A DNA stretch of 5,762 bases from NCBI GenBank assembly GCA_003484235.1, contig DNDP01000041.1, forward strand, positions 1 to 5,762, in the 5' to 3' direction. The notes under the pieces were generated by a model, which was not told the DNA's origin, ran no database searches, and was given only the letters and a program-made list of their open reading frames with translations. Of the stretch, positions 1 to 4,884 are shown piece by piece; positions within the stretch are counted from its first letter, which is position 1, and each line of letters opens with the position of its first letter. Origin of the DNA: Verrucomicrobiales bacterium. GTDB taxonomy: Bacteria > Verrucomicrobiota > Verrucomicrobiia > Limisphaerales > RI-55. The translations under genes were made by a program, and so were the position numbers.

Positions 1-514
1 CGTCGTCCTGTTGCCCGAGATGGAGGTTGTAAAGATTGTAGTAGGCTGTCAGCACACCGGGCGACAGTTCAATGGCGCGCCGGTTGGCCCGGATGGCATC
101 CTTGGTTTGGCCCCGTTCGGCGTAGAGTACGGCCAGGTGGGCATGCATCCCGGCGGAGGCGTTGGGAACGGCGGCGGCCAGTTCGGCGATTTCGACGGCC
201 TGCTCCGCATCCTTGGCCAGCAGCAGGCGGCGGCTGACTTCCATCGCCACCTCCTCGTTGGACGGATCGGCACGGACGGAAAGTATGAAATCCCTCAGAG
301 CTTCCTCGGGCCGGCCGTTCAGCTCAAAAGCCAGGCCGGAGGCGTATCTCGCCTGCGCCTCAATTCTTTTTTCGGCACCCTTGGCGTCCAGTATTGCTGC
401 GGCCGGCGGTGGATCCACGCCCGGATTCGACGCGTTGCGCATGGCGCAACCCGTACACGACAACAACGCAATGGCCACCATCGACAGGGGGATGGCTGAC
501 CATTGGCGACGCAT
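1..514 (-). CDS. TPR-repeat lipoprotein, N-terminal part (runs off the left edge)
   Basis: The minus strand is open from an ATG at 514 to the window edge, giving 171 residues with no stop. The N-terminus looks like a lipoprotein signal: MRRQ, then a hydrophobic stretch (about residues 7-19), then two candidate lipidation cysteines, C20 (after LLS) and C23 (after CTG). A Pro/Ala-rich linker (about 31-45) follows. From about residue 52 come helix-pair repeats of TPR type: ARYASGLAFELNGRPEEAL near 55-73, a degenerate second unit (86-119), and a clear third unit with the AHLAVLYAERGQTKDAI pattern and IELSP ending near 152. A fourth unit begins at about 154. TPR proteins of this kind usually scaffold protein contacts, here probably in the envelope. 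The partner and exact role are unknown. No Shine-Dalgarno is visible; the bases before the ATG are a run of C. A start at an internal ATG (M12) is possible but would shorten the signal peptide. Confidence 0.8.
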   Translation of the reverse strand, partial: MRRQWSAIPLSMVAIALLSCTGCAMRNASNPGVDPPPAAAILDAKGAEKRIEAQARYASGLAFELNGRPEEALRDFILSVRADPSNEEVAMEVSRRLLLAKDAEQAVEIAELAAAVPNASAGMHAHLAVLYAERGQTKDAIRANRRAIELSPGVLTAYYNLYNLHLGQQDD

Positions 515-533
515 GGGGGGAGTTTACAGGCAG

Positions 534-571
534 AGCCTGCCGCCGTCCAACCTCGCGGACGGCGGCAGGCT
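534..571 (-). terminator. Perfect 15-bp stem-loop after the bS22-like gene (terminator-like, no U-tract)
   Basis: AGCCTGCCGCCGTCC (534-548) pairs perfectly with its reverse complement at 557-571, around an 8-nt loop. It starts 29 nt after the stop of the upstream minus-strand gene and ends 19 nt before the lipoprotein ATG. Read in the minus direction it is followed by CTGCCTGTAAACT, so there is no run of U and a classical intrinsic terminator is not certain. It could instead be an mRNA-end stabiliser, an attenuating leader structure, or a dispersed palindromic element. Confidence 0.55.
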
Positions 572-600
572 GCGGAAAGCTAATCGGCGGGGATCAGGCC

Positions 601-702
601 TTACTTCTGCCACGTGCGCTTCTTGTGGCGATTGGCCTTGAGCGCCTTGCGACGCTTGTGTTTGTTGATCTTCGACTTGCGGCGTTTCTTCAGTGAACCC
701 AT
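601..702 (-). CDS. bS22-like small ribosomal protein (AURKAIP1/COX24 domain), 33 aa
   Basis: The reading frame runs from ATG at 702 to TAA at 601-603 and encodes 33 residues. It begins MGSLKKRRKSKINKHKRRK and ends HKKRTWQK. Seventeen residues are Lys or Arg, two are His and none is acidic, as expected for an rRNA-binding peptide. From memory, length and pattern match the bacterial AURKAIP1/COX24 family (Pfam COX24_C type). That family includes mycobacterial bS22, also 33 aa and starting MGSVIKKRRKRM, and is related to mitochondrial mS38. These peptides bind rRNA of the small subunit. The gene lies 15 bp after the hisG stop on the same strand, so it is probably translated from the hisG mRNA, although a separate promoter inside hisG cannot be excluded. 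No Shine-Dalgarno precedes the ATG (upstream bases CGCAAAATCAT). Its small size makes it easy to miss. Ribosome association is a family inference. Confidence 0.82.
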   Translation of the reverse strand: MGSLKKRRKSKINKHKRRKALKANRHKKRTWQK

Positions 703-717
703 ATGATTTTGCGTCGC

Positions 718-1602
718 TCAATAGACAACTTTGTTCAGCGGATACTCGATGATGCCTTCGGCACCGGCGGCCTTCAGTTTCGGGATCATTTCCCGGACGA
801 TATGTTCGTCGATGATGGTTTCCACCGCGACCCAGCCCTTGAGCGTGAGGCTGGAAACGGTTGGATTACGCAAGGCGGGGAGAGTTTGCAACAATTTTGG
901 CAGGTTCTTCTCCGGAATGTTCATCTTCAGGCCGACCTTGGCCTCCGCTTCCATGGCCGCCCGCAGCAGGAGGGCGATGGTCTCGATCTTCTGGCGCTTC
1001 CACCGGTTCGCCCATGAATCATGGTTGGCGATCAGGCGGGGTGTGGACGTGAGCAGGGTGTCAACGATGCGCAGGTTGTTGGCGCGCAGGCTGGAGCCGG
1101 TCTCGGTCACCTCGACGATCGCATCGACCAGTTCGTGGGCCTTTACTTCGGTCGCACCCCACGAGAATTCCACTTCAGCCTGCACCTTGTGCTTACGCAG
1201 CCATTTTGTGGTGAGTTCGACGACCTCGGTGGCGATGCGTCTGCCCTTGAGGTCCTTCACCGACTTGACCGGGGAATCCTCGGGAACGGCCAGGACCCAG
1301 CGCGTGGGCTGGCGGGAGATCTTGCTGAAAATGAACTCCCCGACCTCGTGCACATCGGAGCCGTTCTCCTGAATCCAGTCAAAACCGGTGATCCCGCAGT
1401 CGAGATATCCGTGGTCCACGTACCGGCTGATTTCCTGGGCACGGATCAGGCGGATCTCCAGTTCCTCGTCATCCACGTAGGGGATGTAGGAGCGTGAGCT
1501 GACCTGTATGTTGTATCCGGCCTTGGCCAACTTTTCGATCGTGGCGTCCTGCAGGCTGCCCTTGGGCAGGCCAAACTTTAATTTGCGAATCGGTTTCTTC
1601 AT
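718..1602 (-). CDS. hisG: ATP phosphoribosyltransferase, long form
   Basis: This enzyme catalyses the first committed step of histidine synthesis in the cytoplasm, joining ATP and PRPP to give phosphoribosyl-ATP and PPi. The protein is 294 aa from the ATG at 1602, close to the roughly 299 aa of long-form HisG. It begins with the family N-terminus (KLKFGLPKGSLQDAT, residues 8-22). The DCGITGFDW segment lies at 68-76, and the PRPP-binding loop (VEVTETGSSLRANNLRIV) at 163-180. A C-terminal regulatory ACT-like domain covers about 215-294 and includes GWVAVETIIDE (256-266) and GAEGIIEYPLNK near the end. Having this domain implies a homohexameric enzyme with histidine feedback inhibition that does not need HisZ. 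The frame stays open upstream with ATGs at 1638 and 1692, but those add 12 or 30 residues unlike the family, so 1602 is preferred. The other his genes are not nearby. No Shine-Dalgarno is visible. The bS22-like gene follows after 15 bp. Confidence 0.95.
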   Translation of the reverse strand: MKKPIRKLKFGLPKGSLQDATIEKLAKAGYNIQVSSRSYIPYVDDEELEIRLIRAQEISRYVDHGYLDCGITGFDWIQENGSDVHEVGEFIFSKISRQPTRWVLAVPEDSPVKSVKDLKGRRIATEVVELTTKWLRKHKVQAEVEFSWGATEVKAHELVDAIVEVTETGSSLRANNLRIVDTLLTSTPRLIANHDSWANRWKRQKIETIALLLRAAMEAEAKVGLKMNIPEKNLPKLLQTLPALRNPTVSSLTLKGWVAVETIIDEHIVREMIPKLKAAGAEGIIEYPLNKVVY

Positions 1603-1631
1603 GGGGTCTGGTCGGAAACTGAGGCGGTTCG

Positions 1632-1643
1632 CCAGCATGCTGG
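1632..1643. repeat. 12-bp perfect palindrome upstream of hisG
   Basis: CCAGCATGCTGG is self-complementary over all 12 bases and lies 29 bp before the hisG ATG, in the 150-bp purN-hisG gap. That is a reasonable place for an operator bound by a dimeric regulator, but no regulator is identified and a 12-bp palindrome can occur by chance. The in-frame ATG at 1638 lies inside it. Confidence 0.25.
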
Positions 1644-1752
1644 AAGACTCCGGGCCGCGACGTTCACGCACGTGACGGCGTTGATTTGCCATTCAAATCC
1701 GGCACAAGGAAATCTTTTTCTTCTGCCACCAGCGACTCCGCTCCTGGTGAAC

Positions 1753-2376
1753 CTACACGGCGAAGGTTCTCCGTCCTTCGACCCGCACCTGCCCGTGAAG
1801 GAGCCGTTGAATTGCCACCGGGTAGAGGCGCCGCTCGGCCTGCTGGATGCGTTCGTGCAGGCTGGCCGCGGTGTCCCCGGCAAGGATGGGAACCGGCTCC
1901 TGCGCAACGATCGGTCCCGTGTCGATTCCCTGATCCACCAAATGAACCGTGCAACCGGTCACCTTGACGCCATATTCGAGGGCCTGCTGCCATGCCTCCA
2001 AACCCGGAAAGGCGGGGAGCAGGGATGGATGAATGTTTACCACGCGTTGGGAAAAGTGGCGGAGGAACTCGCCCTTGAGGATGCGCATGAATCCCGCCAG
2101 GACCACCCAATCGACTCTCACATCCCGCAGCAGATCGATCAGCTTCCGCTCGGACTCCTCGTCGAGCTTTGAACGATACCGTCCCGGCGGCAGGTGCTCG
2201 GCGCGCATCCCGCGATCTTGTGCGTGCTGCAGAATGCCCGCGCCCTCGACGTCGCTGACGACCACCGCGATCTCGGCCAGCAACGCCCCCGCTGCGATGG
2301 CATCGGCGATGGCCGCGAAATTGGAGCCCTTGCCCGAGCCGAGCACGGCAAGCCTGGGTTTGGCGGAGGAGTTCAC
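1753..2376 (-). CDS. purN: Phosphoribosylglycinamide formyltransferase (GART)
   Basis: PurN transfers a formyl group from 10-formyl-THF to GAR, the third step of de novo purine synthesis, in the cytoplasm. From a GTG at 2376 the protein is 207 aa, close to the family length of about 190-212. It opens with the Rossmann-like strand and phosphate loop (RLAVLGSGKGSNFAAI, 8-23). VLAGFMRIL is at 92-100. The catalytic segment NIHPSLLPAFPG is at 114-125, with N114 and H116 matching the family's catalytic Asn and His. GCTVHLVDQGIDTGPI is at 141-156, with D152 as the catalytic Asp. The frame is open to an ATG at 2487, but that adds 37 Cys/Arg-rich residues unlike the family, so GTG at 2376 is preferred although no Shine-Dalgarno supports it. 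The stop is TAG at 1753-1755. It lies 150 bp upstream of hisG on the same strand and is divergent from glnB. The GSGKGSN loop carries an extra Lys relative to E. coli GNGSN. Confidence 0.94.
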   Translation of the reverse strand: MNSSAKPRLAVLGSGKGSNFAAIADAIAAGALLAEIAVVVSDVEGAGILQHAQDRGMRAEHLPPGRYRSKLDEESERKLIDLLRDVRVDWVVLAGFMRILKGEFLRHFSQRVVNIHPSLLPAFPGLEAWQQALEYGVKVTGCTVHLVDQGIDTGPIVAQEPVPILAGDTAASLHERIQQAERRLYPVAIQRLLHGQVRVEGRRTFAV

Positions 2377-2413
2377 CGGCGCGTGATTTAGGCAGCCGCA
2401 GTGGAAACAGCAA

Positions 2414-2429
2414 GCAGAAGTACGTCTGC
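2414..2429. promoter_or_regulatory. 16-bp imperfect dyad in the purN/glnB divergent region (possible operator)
   Basis: GCAGAAGTACGTCTGC equals its reverse complement except at one symmetric pair of positions (14 of 16 bases), centred on GTAC. It lies 38 bp upstream of the purN GTG and 144 bp upstream of the glnB ATG. Size and symmetry suit a dimeric regulator. No known operator consensus was recognised, so this is only a candidate. Confidence 0.25.
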
Positions 2430-2519
2430 CTGGTCGGTTTCGCTGGAGCGGTGCCCGGCTCTTTCGTCGCAGATCGCTCCGCGGCAATCGATGCGGGCGA
2501 TGTGTTGTTCAAATTCCTG

Positions 2520-2547
2520 TTTACACCCCGATGACCGTTGTTAGACT
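2520..2547 (+). promoter_or_regulatory. Possible sigma70-type promoter for glnB
   Basis: A -35-like TTTACA (2520-2525; 5 of 6 to TTGACA) is followed after 16 bp by TAGACT (2542-2547; 4 of 6 to TATAAT). Transcription would start near 2554, giving a leader of roughly 19 nt before the glnB ATG at 2573. This agrees with choosing 2573 rather than the in-frame ATG at 2531, which would lie inside the promoter. Spacing and -10 match are only fair. No sigma54 GG-N10-GC element was found nearby. Confidence 0.3.
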
Positions 2548-2572
2548 CGATGGACCGTTACCGCATTTTCCC

Positions 2573-2911
2573 ATGAAGAAACTCGAAGCGATCATCAAAC
2601 CGTTCAAACTGGAGGAGGTAAAGCAGGCTTTGTCCGACATCGGGGTGGAAGGCATGACCATCACGGAGGTGAAAGGCTTCGGGCGACAAAAGGGGCACAC
2701 GGAGATCTATCGCGGCAGCGAATACACGGTGGACTTTCTGCCCAAGATCAAGATCGAGATCGTCATGGACGATGAGGAGATTGCCGGCGCCGTGGCCGCA
2801 GTGATCAAGGCCGCGAAGACCGGCAAGATCGGTGATGGCAAAATTTTTGTGTCGCCGGTGGACGAGGCGGTGCGAATTCGCACCGAGGAAACCGGCAAGA
2901 ACGCGGTTTAG
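2573..2911 (+). CDS. glnB: Nitrogen regulatory protein PII
   Basis: PII is a cytoplasmic trimer that senses 2-oxoglutarate and ATP/ADP and relays nitrogen status to targets such as glutamine synthetase adenylyltransferase, sensor kinases or ammonium channels. The protein is 112 aa, exactly typical. It starts MKKLEAIIKPFKLEEVKQAL. The T-loop contains GFGRQKGHTEIYRGSEY (35-51), with Y51 at the uridylylation position, followed by TVDFLPKIKIEIV (52-64), the GlnB-like form of the loop exit. The C-terminal signature TGKIGDGKIFVSPVDEAVRI spans 83-102 and contains nucleotide-binding residues. The frame extends 14 residues upstream to an ATG at 2531, but the family N-terminus begins at 2573. No Shine-Dalgarno is visible. 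It lies 118 bp before glnA with an intrinsic terminator between them. Linkage to glnA, with no amtB in view, favours GlnB over GlnK. Modification of Y51 is a family inference; no GlnD is in the window. Confidence 0.95.
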   Translation: MKKLEAIIKPFKLEEVKQALSDIGVEGMTITEVKGFGRQKGHTEIYRGSEYTVDFLPKIKIEIVMDDEEIAGAVAAVIKAAKTGKIGDGKIFVSPVDEAVRIRTEETGKNAV

Positions 2912-2926
2912 GCTTTTCGCAGTGGG

Positions 2927-2955
2927 CCGCGCCGTCGCAACCGGCGCGGTTTTTT
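2927..2955 (+). terminator. Rho-independent terminator after glnB
   Basis: CCGCGCCG (2927-2934) pairs perfectly with CGGCGCGG (2942-2949) around a 7-nt loop, followed at once by six T (2950-2955). It begins 15 nt after the glnB stop. This is a textbook intrinsic terminator and implies that much glnB transcription ends before glnA, so glnA has its own promoter or depends on readthrough. Confidence 0.85.
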
Positions 2956-2965
2956 GTGTCCCGTG

Positions 2966-2998
2966 GGCAGCGGCCGGACCTGACGTCCGGCGGCTGCC
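2966..2998 (+). repeat. Strong hairpin in the glnA leader
   Basis: GGCAGCGGCCGGAC (2966-2979) pairs with GTCCGGCGGCTGCC (2985-2998) at 13 of 14 positions around a 5-nt loop; the only mismatch is G2972 against G2992. It begins 10 bp after the T-tract of the glnB terminator and ends 31 nt before the glnA ATG. No T-run follows, so it is not a classical terminator. It may be an RNA-stabilising leader structure, a regulatory hairpin or a dispersed GC-rich palindrome. It does not resemble the cyanobacterial glutamine riboswitch as I know it. Confidence 0.6.
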
Positions 2999-3029
2999 TT
3001 CAACCTCAACTCACCAAAGGCAGAAGCAC

Positions 3030-4442
3030 ATGAGCACGCCCAAACAAGTCATTGAGCTGGCCAAGAAATCCGGGGCCAAGATGGTGGATGTGAAGTTCGT
3101 CGACACCTTTGGCACATGGCAGCATTTCTCCGTTCCCGCCGGGGAACTGAACCAGGATGTCTTCAAGGAAGGATTCGGTTTCGACGGCTCCTCAATTCGA
3201 GGTTGGAAGTCGATCGAGGCGAGTGACATGCTGGCCATCCCCGATCCGGATACCGCCTTCATCGATCCGTTCATGGCCGTGCCGACGCTGTCGCTCACCT
3301 GCACCATCGCCGAAACGGGGACGTTCGAGGCATACAATCGCGATCCCCGGGGCATCGCCGCGCGGGCGGAATCCTACCTGAAGGGCACCAAGCTGGCGGA
3401 CACCGCCTACTTCGGACCGGAAGCCGAGTTCTTCATCTTCGACAGTGTCCAATACGACAGCCGGAGCAATGGCAGTTTTTACTCGGTCGACTCCGAGGAG
3501 GCGGTCTGGAACACCGGCCGGGATGAAATGCCCAATTTGGGCCACAAGATCCGGCACAAGGAGGGTTACCTGCCTGTGTCGCCTGCGGACACGTTGCAGG
3601 ATCTCCGCACCGAAATGGTGCTGCTCATGAACGAACTGGGAGTCGATGTCGAACGCCAGCATCACGAAGTGGCAACCGCCGGCCAGGCGGAAATCGACTA
3701 CCGCTTCGACAGCCTGCTGCGCAGCGCCGACAAGATGATGCTTTACAAGTACATTGTGAAGAACGTCGCGCGTCGCCATGGCAAGACCGTCACCTTCATG
3801 CCCAAACCGCTTTTTGCCGACAACGGTTCCGGCATGCACACTCATCAATCACTGTGGAAGGGAGGCAGGCCGCTTTTTGCGGGCAAGGAGTACGCCGGAC
3901 TTTCACAGCTGGCGCTGCACTACGTGGGTGGCATCCTCAAGCACGCCCGCGCGCTGTGCGCGCTCTGCAATCCCACGACCAACAGCTACAAGCGGTTGGT
4001 GCCGGGTTACGAGGCGCCGGTCAATCTCGCATATTCTGCCCGCAATCGGTCTGCTGCCGTGCGCATCCCAACCTTTTCAGACAGCCCCAAGGCCAAACGC
4101 ATCGAGTACCGTCCTCCGGATCCCTCCGCCAACCCCTACATCGCGTTTGCGGCATTGATGATGGCCGGGCTTGACGGCGTGATCAACAAGATCGATCCCG
4201 GTGAACCACTCGACAAGAACATCTACGAGCTTCCGCCTGAAGAGTTGAAACGCGTGCCGAAGGTGCCCGGCAGTCTTGATGAAGCGCTGACCTGTCTGGA
4301 GGAGGACCATGACTTTCTGCTGAAGGGTGATGTCTTCACCGCTGATTTCATCGAGATGTGGGTGACCCAGAAGCGGGCCCAGGCGGATGCCGTGCGTATC
4401 CGGCCGCACCCCTACGAGTTCATGATGTACTACGACGCCTAA
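3030..4442 (+). CDS. glnA: Glutamine synthetase, type I
   Basis: GlnA makes glutamine from glutamate, ammonia and ATP and is the main ammonium-assimilating enzyme; type I enzymes are cytoplasmic dodecamers. The protein is 470 aa, matching the E. coli-type GSI length. The N-terminal beta-grasp domain carries FDGSSIRGW (51-59). The catalytic domain includes FGPEAEFFIFD (128-138, metal-binding Glu), HHEVATAGQAEIDYRF (211-226), the ATP signature KPLFADNGSGMHTHQS (259-274, with H270), YSARNRSAAVRIP (335-347) and RIEYRPPDPSANPY (357-370). Y399, in NIYELPPEE, matches the adenylylated tyrosine of the GSI-beta subtype. The frame runs upstream to 2832 inside glnB, but the family start MSTPKQVIEL fixes 3030. 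A weak AAAGG (3016-3020) lies 9 nt before the ATG. The stop TAA at 4440-4442 is followed by no convincing terminator. With PII upstream, regulation by a PII/adenylyltransferase cascade is expected but not shown here. Confidence 0.97.
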   Translation: MSTPKQVIELAKKSGAKMVDVKFVDTFGTWQHFSVPAGELNQDVFKEGFGFDGSSIRGWKSIEASDMLAIPDPDTAFIDPFMAVPTLSLTCTIAETGTFEAYNRDPRGIAARAESYLKGTKLADTAYFGPEAEFFIFDSVQYDSRSNGSFYSVDSEEAVWNTGRDEMPNLGHKIRHKEGYLPVSPADTLQDLRTEMVLLMNELGVDVERQHHEVATAGQAEIDYRFDSLLRSADKMMLYKYIVKNVARRHGKTVTFMPKPLFADNGSGMHTHQSLWKGGRPLFAGKEYAGLSQLALHYVGGILKHARALCALCNPTTNSYKRLVPGYEAPVNLAYSARNRSAAVRIPTFSDSPKAKRIEYRPPDPSANPYIAFAALMMAGLDGVINKIDPGEPLDKNIYELPPEELKRVPKVPGSLDEALTCLEEDHDFLLKGDVFTADFIEMWVTQKRAQADAVRIRPHPYEFMMYYDA

Positions 4443-4541
4443 TGCACCCGCGAAACACCCCGCATGGGAATTGCCCGCCAGCGCTCCGACTTTGCTGCAT
4501 TGGTAGTCATGGAAAGCCCGCAAAACGGGGGTAAATCGGCC

Positions 4542-4550
4542 TGTGAATAA
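4542..4550 (-). promoter_or_regulatory. DnaA box, consensus match
   Basis: On the minus strand this reads TTATTCACA, matching TTATNCACA at every position. It lies 335 bp before the dnaA ATG and next to an AT-richer stretch. A weaker box-like 9-mer in the same orientation starts 11 bp downstream (4553-4561; 7 of 9). A 9-mer with one free position can occur by chance, but its location before dnaA raises its value. Confidence 0.5.
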
Positions 4551-4839
4551 GTGGTGAACAATAGTTAATATGTTGTCCTCGTAAGCCCTCCAGCCATCAC
4601 CTAAAACCCTCGCCCGAAACCTGAACGTACCGAAGACGCATGGCCGTTAATTCTCTATCGCTCCAGTGCTCCTTTTGGTCGCAAATTGTTACTTGTTGCA
4701 GTTCAGTGGTTTCGGATGGTGCCGGCGGGCGCTCTTTGGCGGGCTATTTGGCACCGCAGCGCCATGCATCGGTTTTGGGCCTGCAAAATCGGGTTTTGTT
4801 GGCCTCGGGGCCCGCAGTTACGGGTCGGTAACGACGGGC

Positions 4840-4848
4840 AGTGAATAA
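4840..4848 (-). promoter_or_regulatory. Near-consensus DnaA box in the dnaA promoter region
   Basis: On the minus strand this reads TTATTCACT, one mismatch (the last base) from TTATNCACA. It ends 36 bp before the dnaA ATG and overlaps the possible -10 element TAAAAT (4846-4851), a position suited to repression of dnaA by its own product. Confidence 0.4.
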
Positions 4849-4851
4849 AAT
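4846..4851 (+). promoter_or_regulatory. Possible -10 element of the dnaA promoter
   Basis: TAAAAT matches TATAAT at 5 of 6 and would place the transcript start near 4858, about 27 nt before the dnaA ATG. No good -35 hexamer lies 16-18 bp upstream (the bases there are G-rich), so the promoter would be -10-driven or activator-dependent. Confidence 0.3.
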
Positions 4852-4884
4852 TTGGAAGTTTGCAGAGTTTAGGAATCTGATTCG

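Larger units (their letters stand above)
4443..4884. other. 442-bp gene-free region between glnA and dnaA, possible oriC candidate
   Basis: No convincing gene is present. The region holds a consensus DnaA box (4542-4550) followed by an AT-richer patch (about 4557-4577). A one-mismatch DnaA box (4840-4848) lies just before dnaA. Two imperfect repeat pairs occur: GGCGGGCGCTCTTT (4724-4737) with GGCGGGCTATTT (4738-4749), and TCGGTTTTGGGCCT (4769-4782) with a related 17-mer at 4789-4805. A box-like 9-mer GGTGAACAA (4553-4561) matches TGTGNATAA at 7 of 9. Only one perfect box is visible, fewer than the clusters of typical bacterial origins, so origin function is possible but unproven. The short reading frames here match nothing recognisable. 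Confidence 0.4.

Noticed and set aside
524..721. 65-codon minus-strand frame overlapping the bS22-like gene
   Set aside because: A different frame over the same DNA gives no recognisable protein, while the 33-codon frame at 601-702 gives a strongly basic family-like peptide and ends in its own stop.
731..1372. 213-codon plus-strand open frame opposite hisG
   Set aside because: Antisense to HisG, whose motifs are intact on the minus strand; the Ser/Thr/Arg-rich translation is typical of a shadow.
1664..2512. 282-codon minus-strand open frame overlapping purN
   Set aside because: It is the out-of-frame shadow of purN: Arg/Gly/Ala-rich low-complexity translation with no recognisable domain, whereas the purN frame carries all the GART motifs.
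2377..2572. Sigma54 (RpoN) promoter for glnB
   Set aside because: I looked for GG-N10-GC (TGGCAC-N5-TTGCA type). TGGTCGGTTTCGC comes closest but has only 8 nt between GG and GC, so it does not fit.
2912..3029. Glutamine riboswitch (glnA motif) in the glnA leader
   Set aside because: The leader contains one intrinsic terminator and one simple hairpin; I could not see the multi-helix junction of the known glutamine aptamers, which are mainly cyanobacterial.
3192..3848. 218-codon minus-strand open frame opposite glnA
   Set aside because: Antisense shadow of a fully conserved glutamine synthetase frame; the translation is Val/His/Gly-rich with no motif.
4521..4535. Terminator after glnA (CCCG...CGGG near 4517-4530)
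   Set aside because: The stem is only about four base pairs with no following T-tract, too weak to call.
4640..4848. Two small plus-strand open frames (63 and 60 codons) before dnaA
   Set aside because: No Shine-Dalgarno, no recognisable domain, and they overlap each other in different frames within a region rich in repeats and DnaA-box-like sites. The hydrophobic, Cys/Gly-rich translations look incidental.
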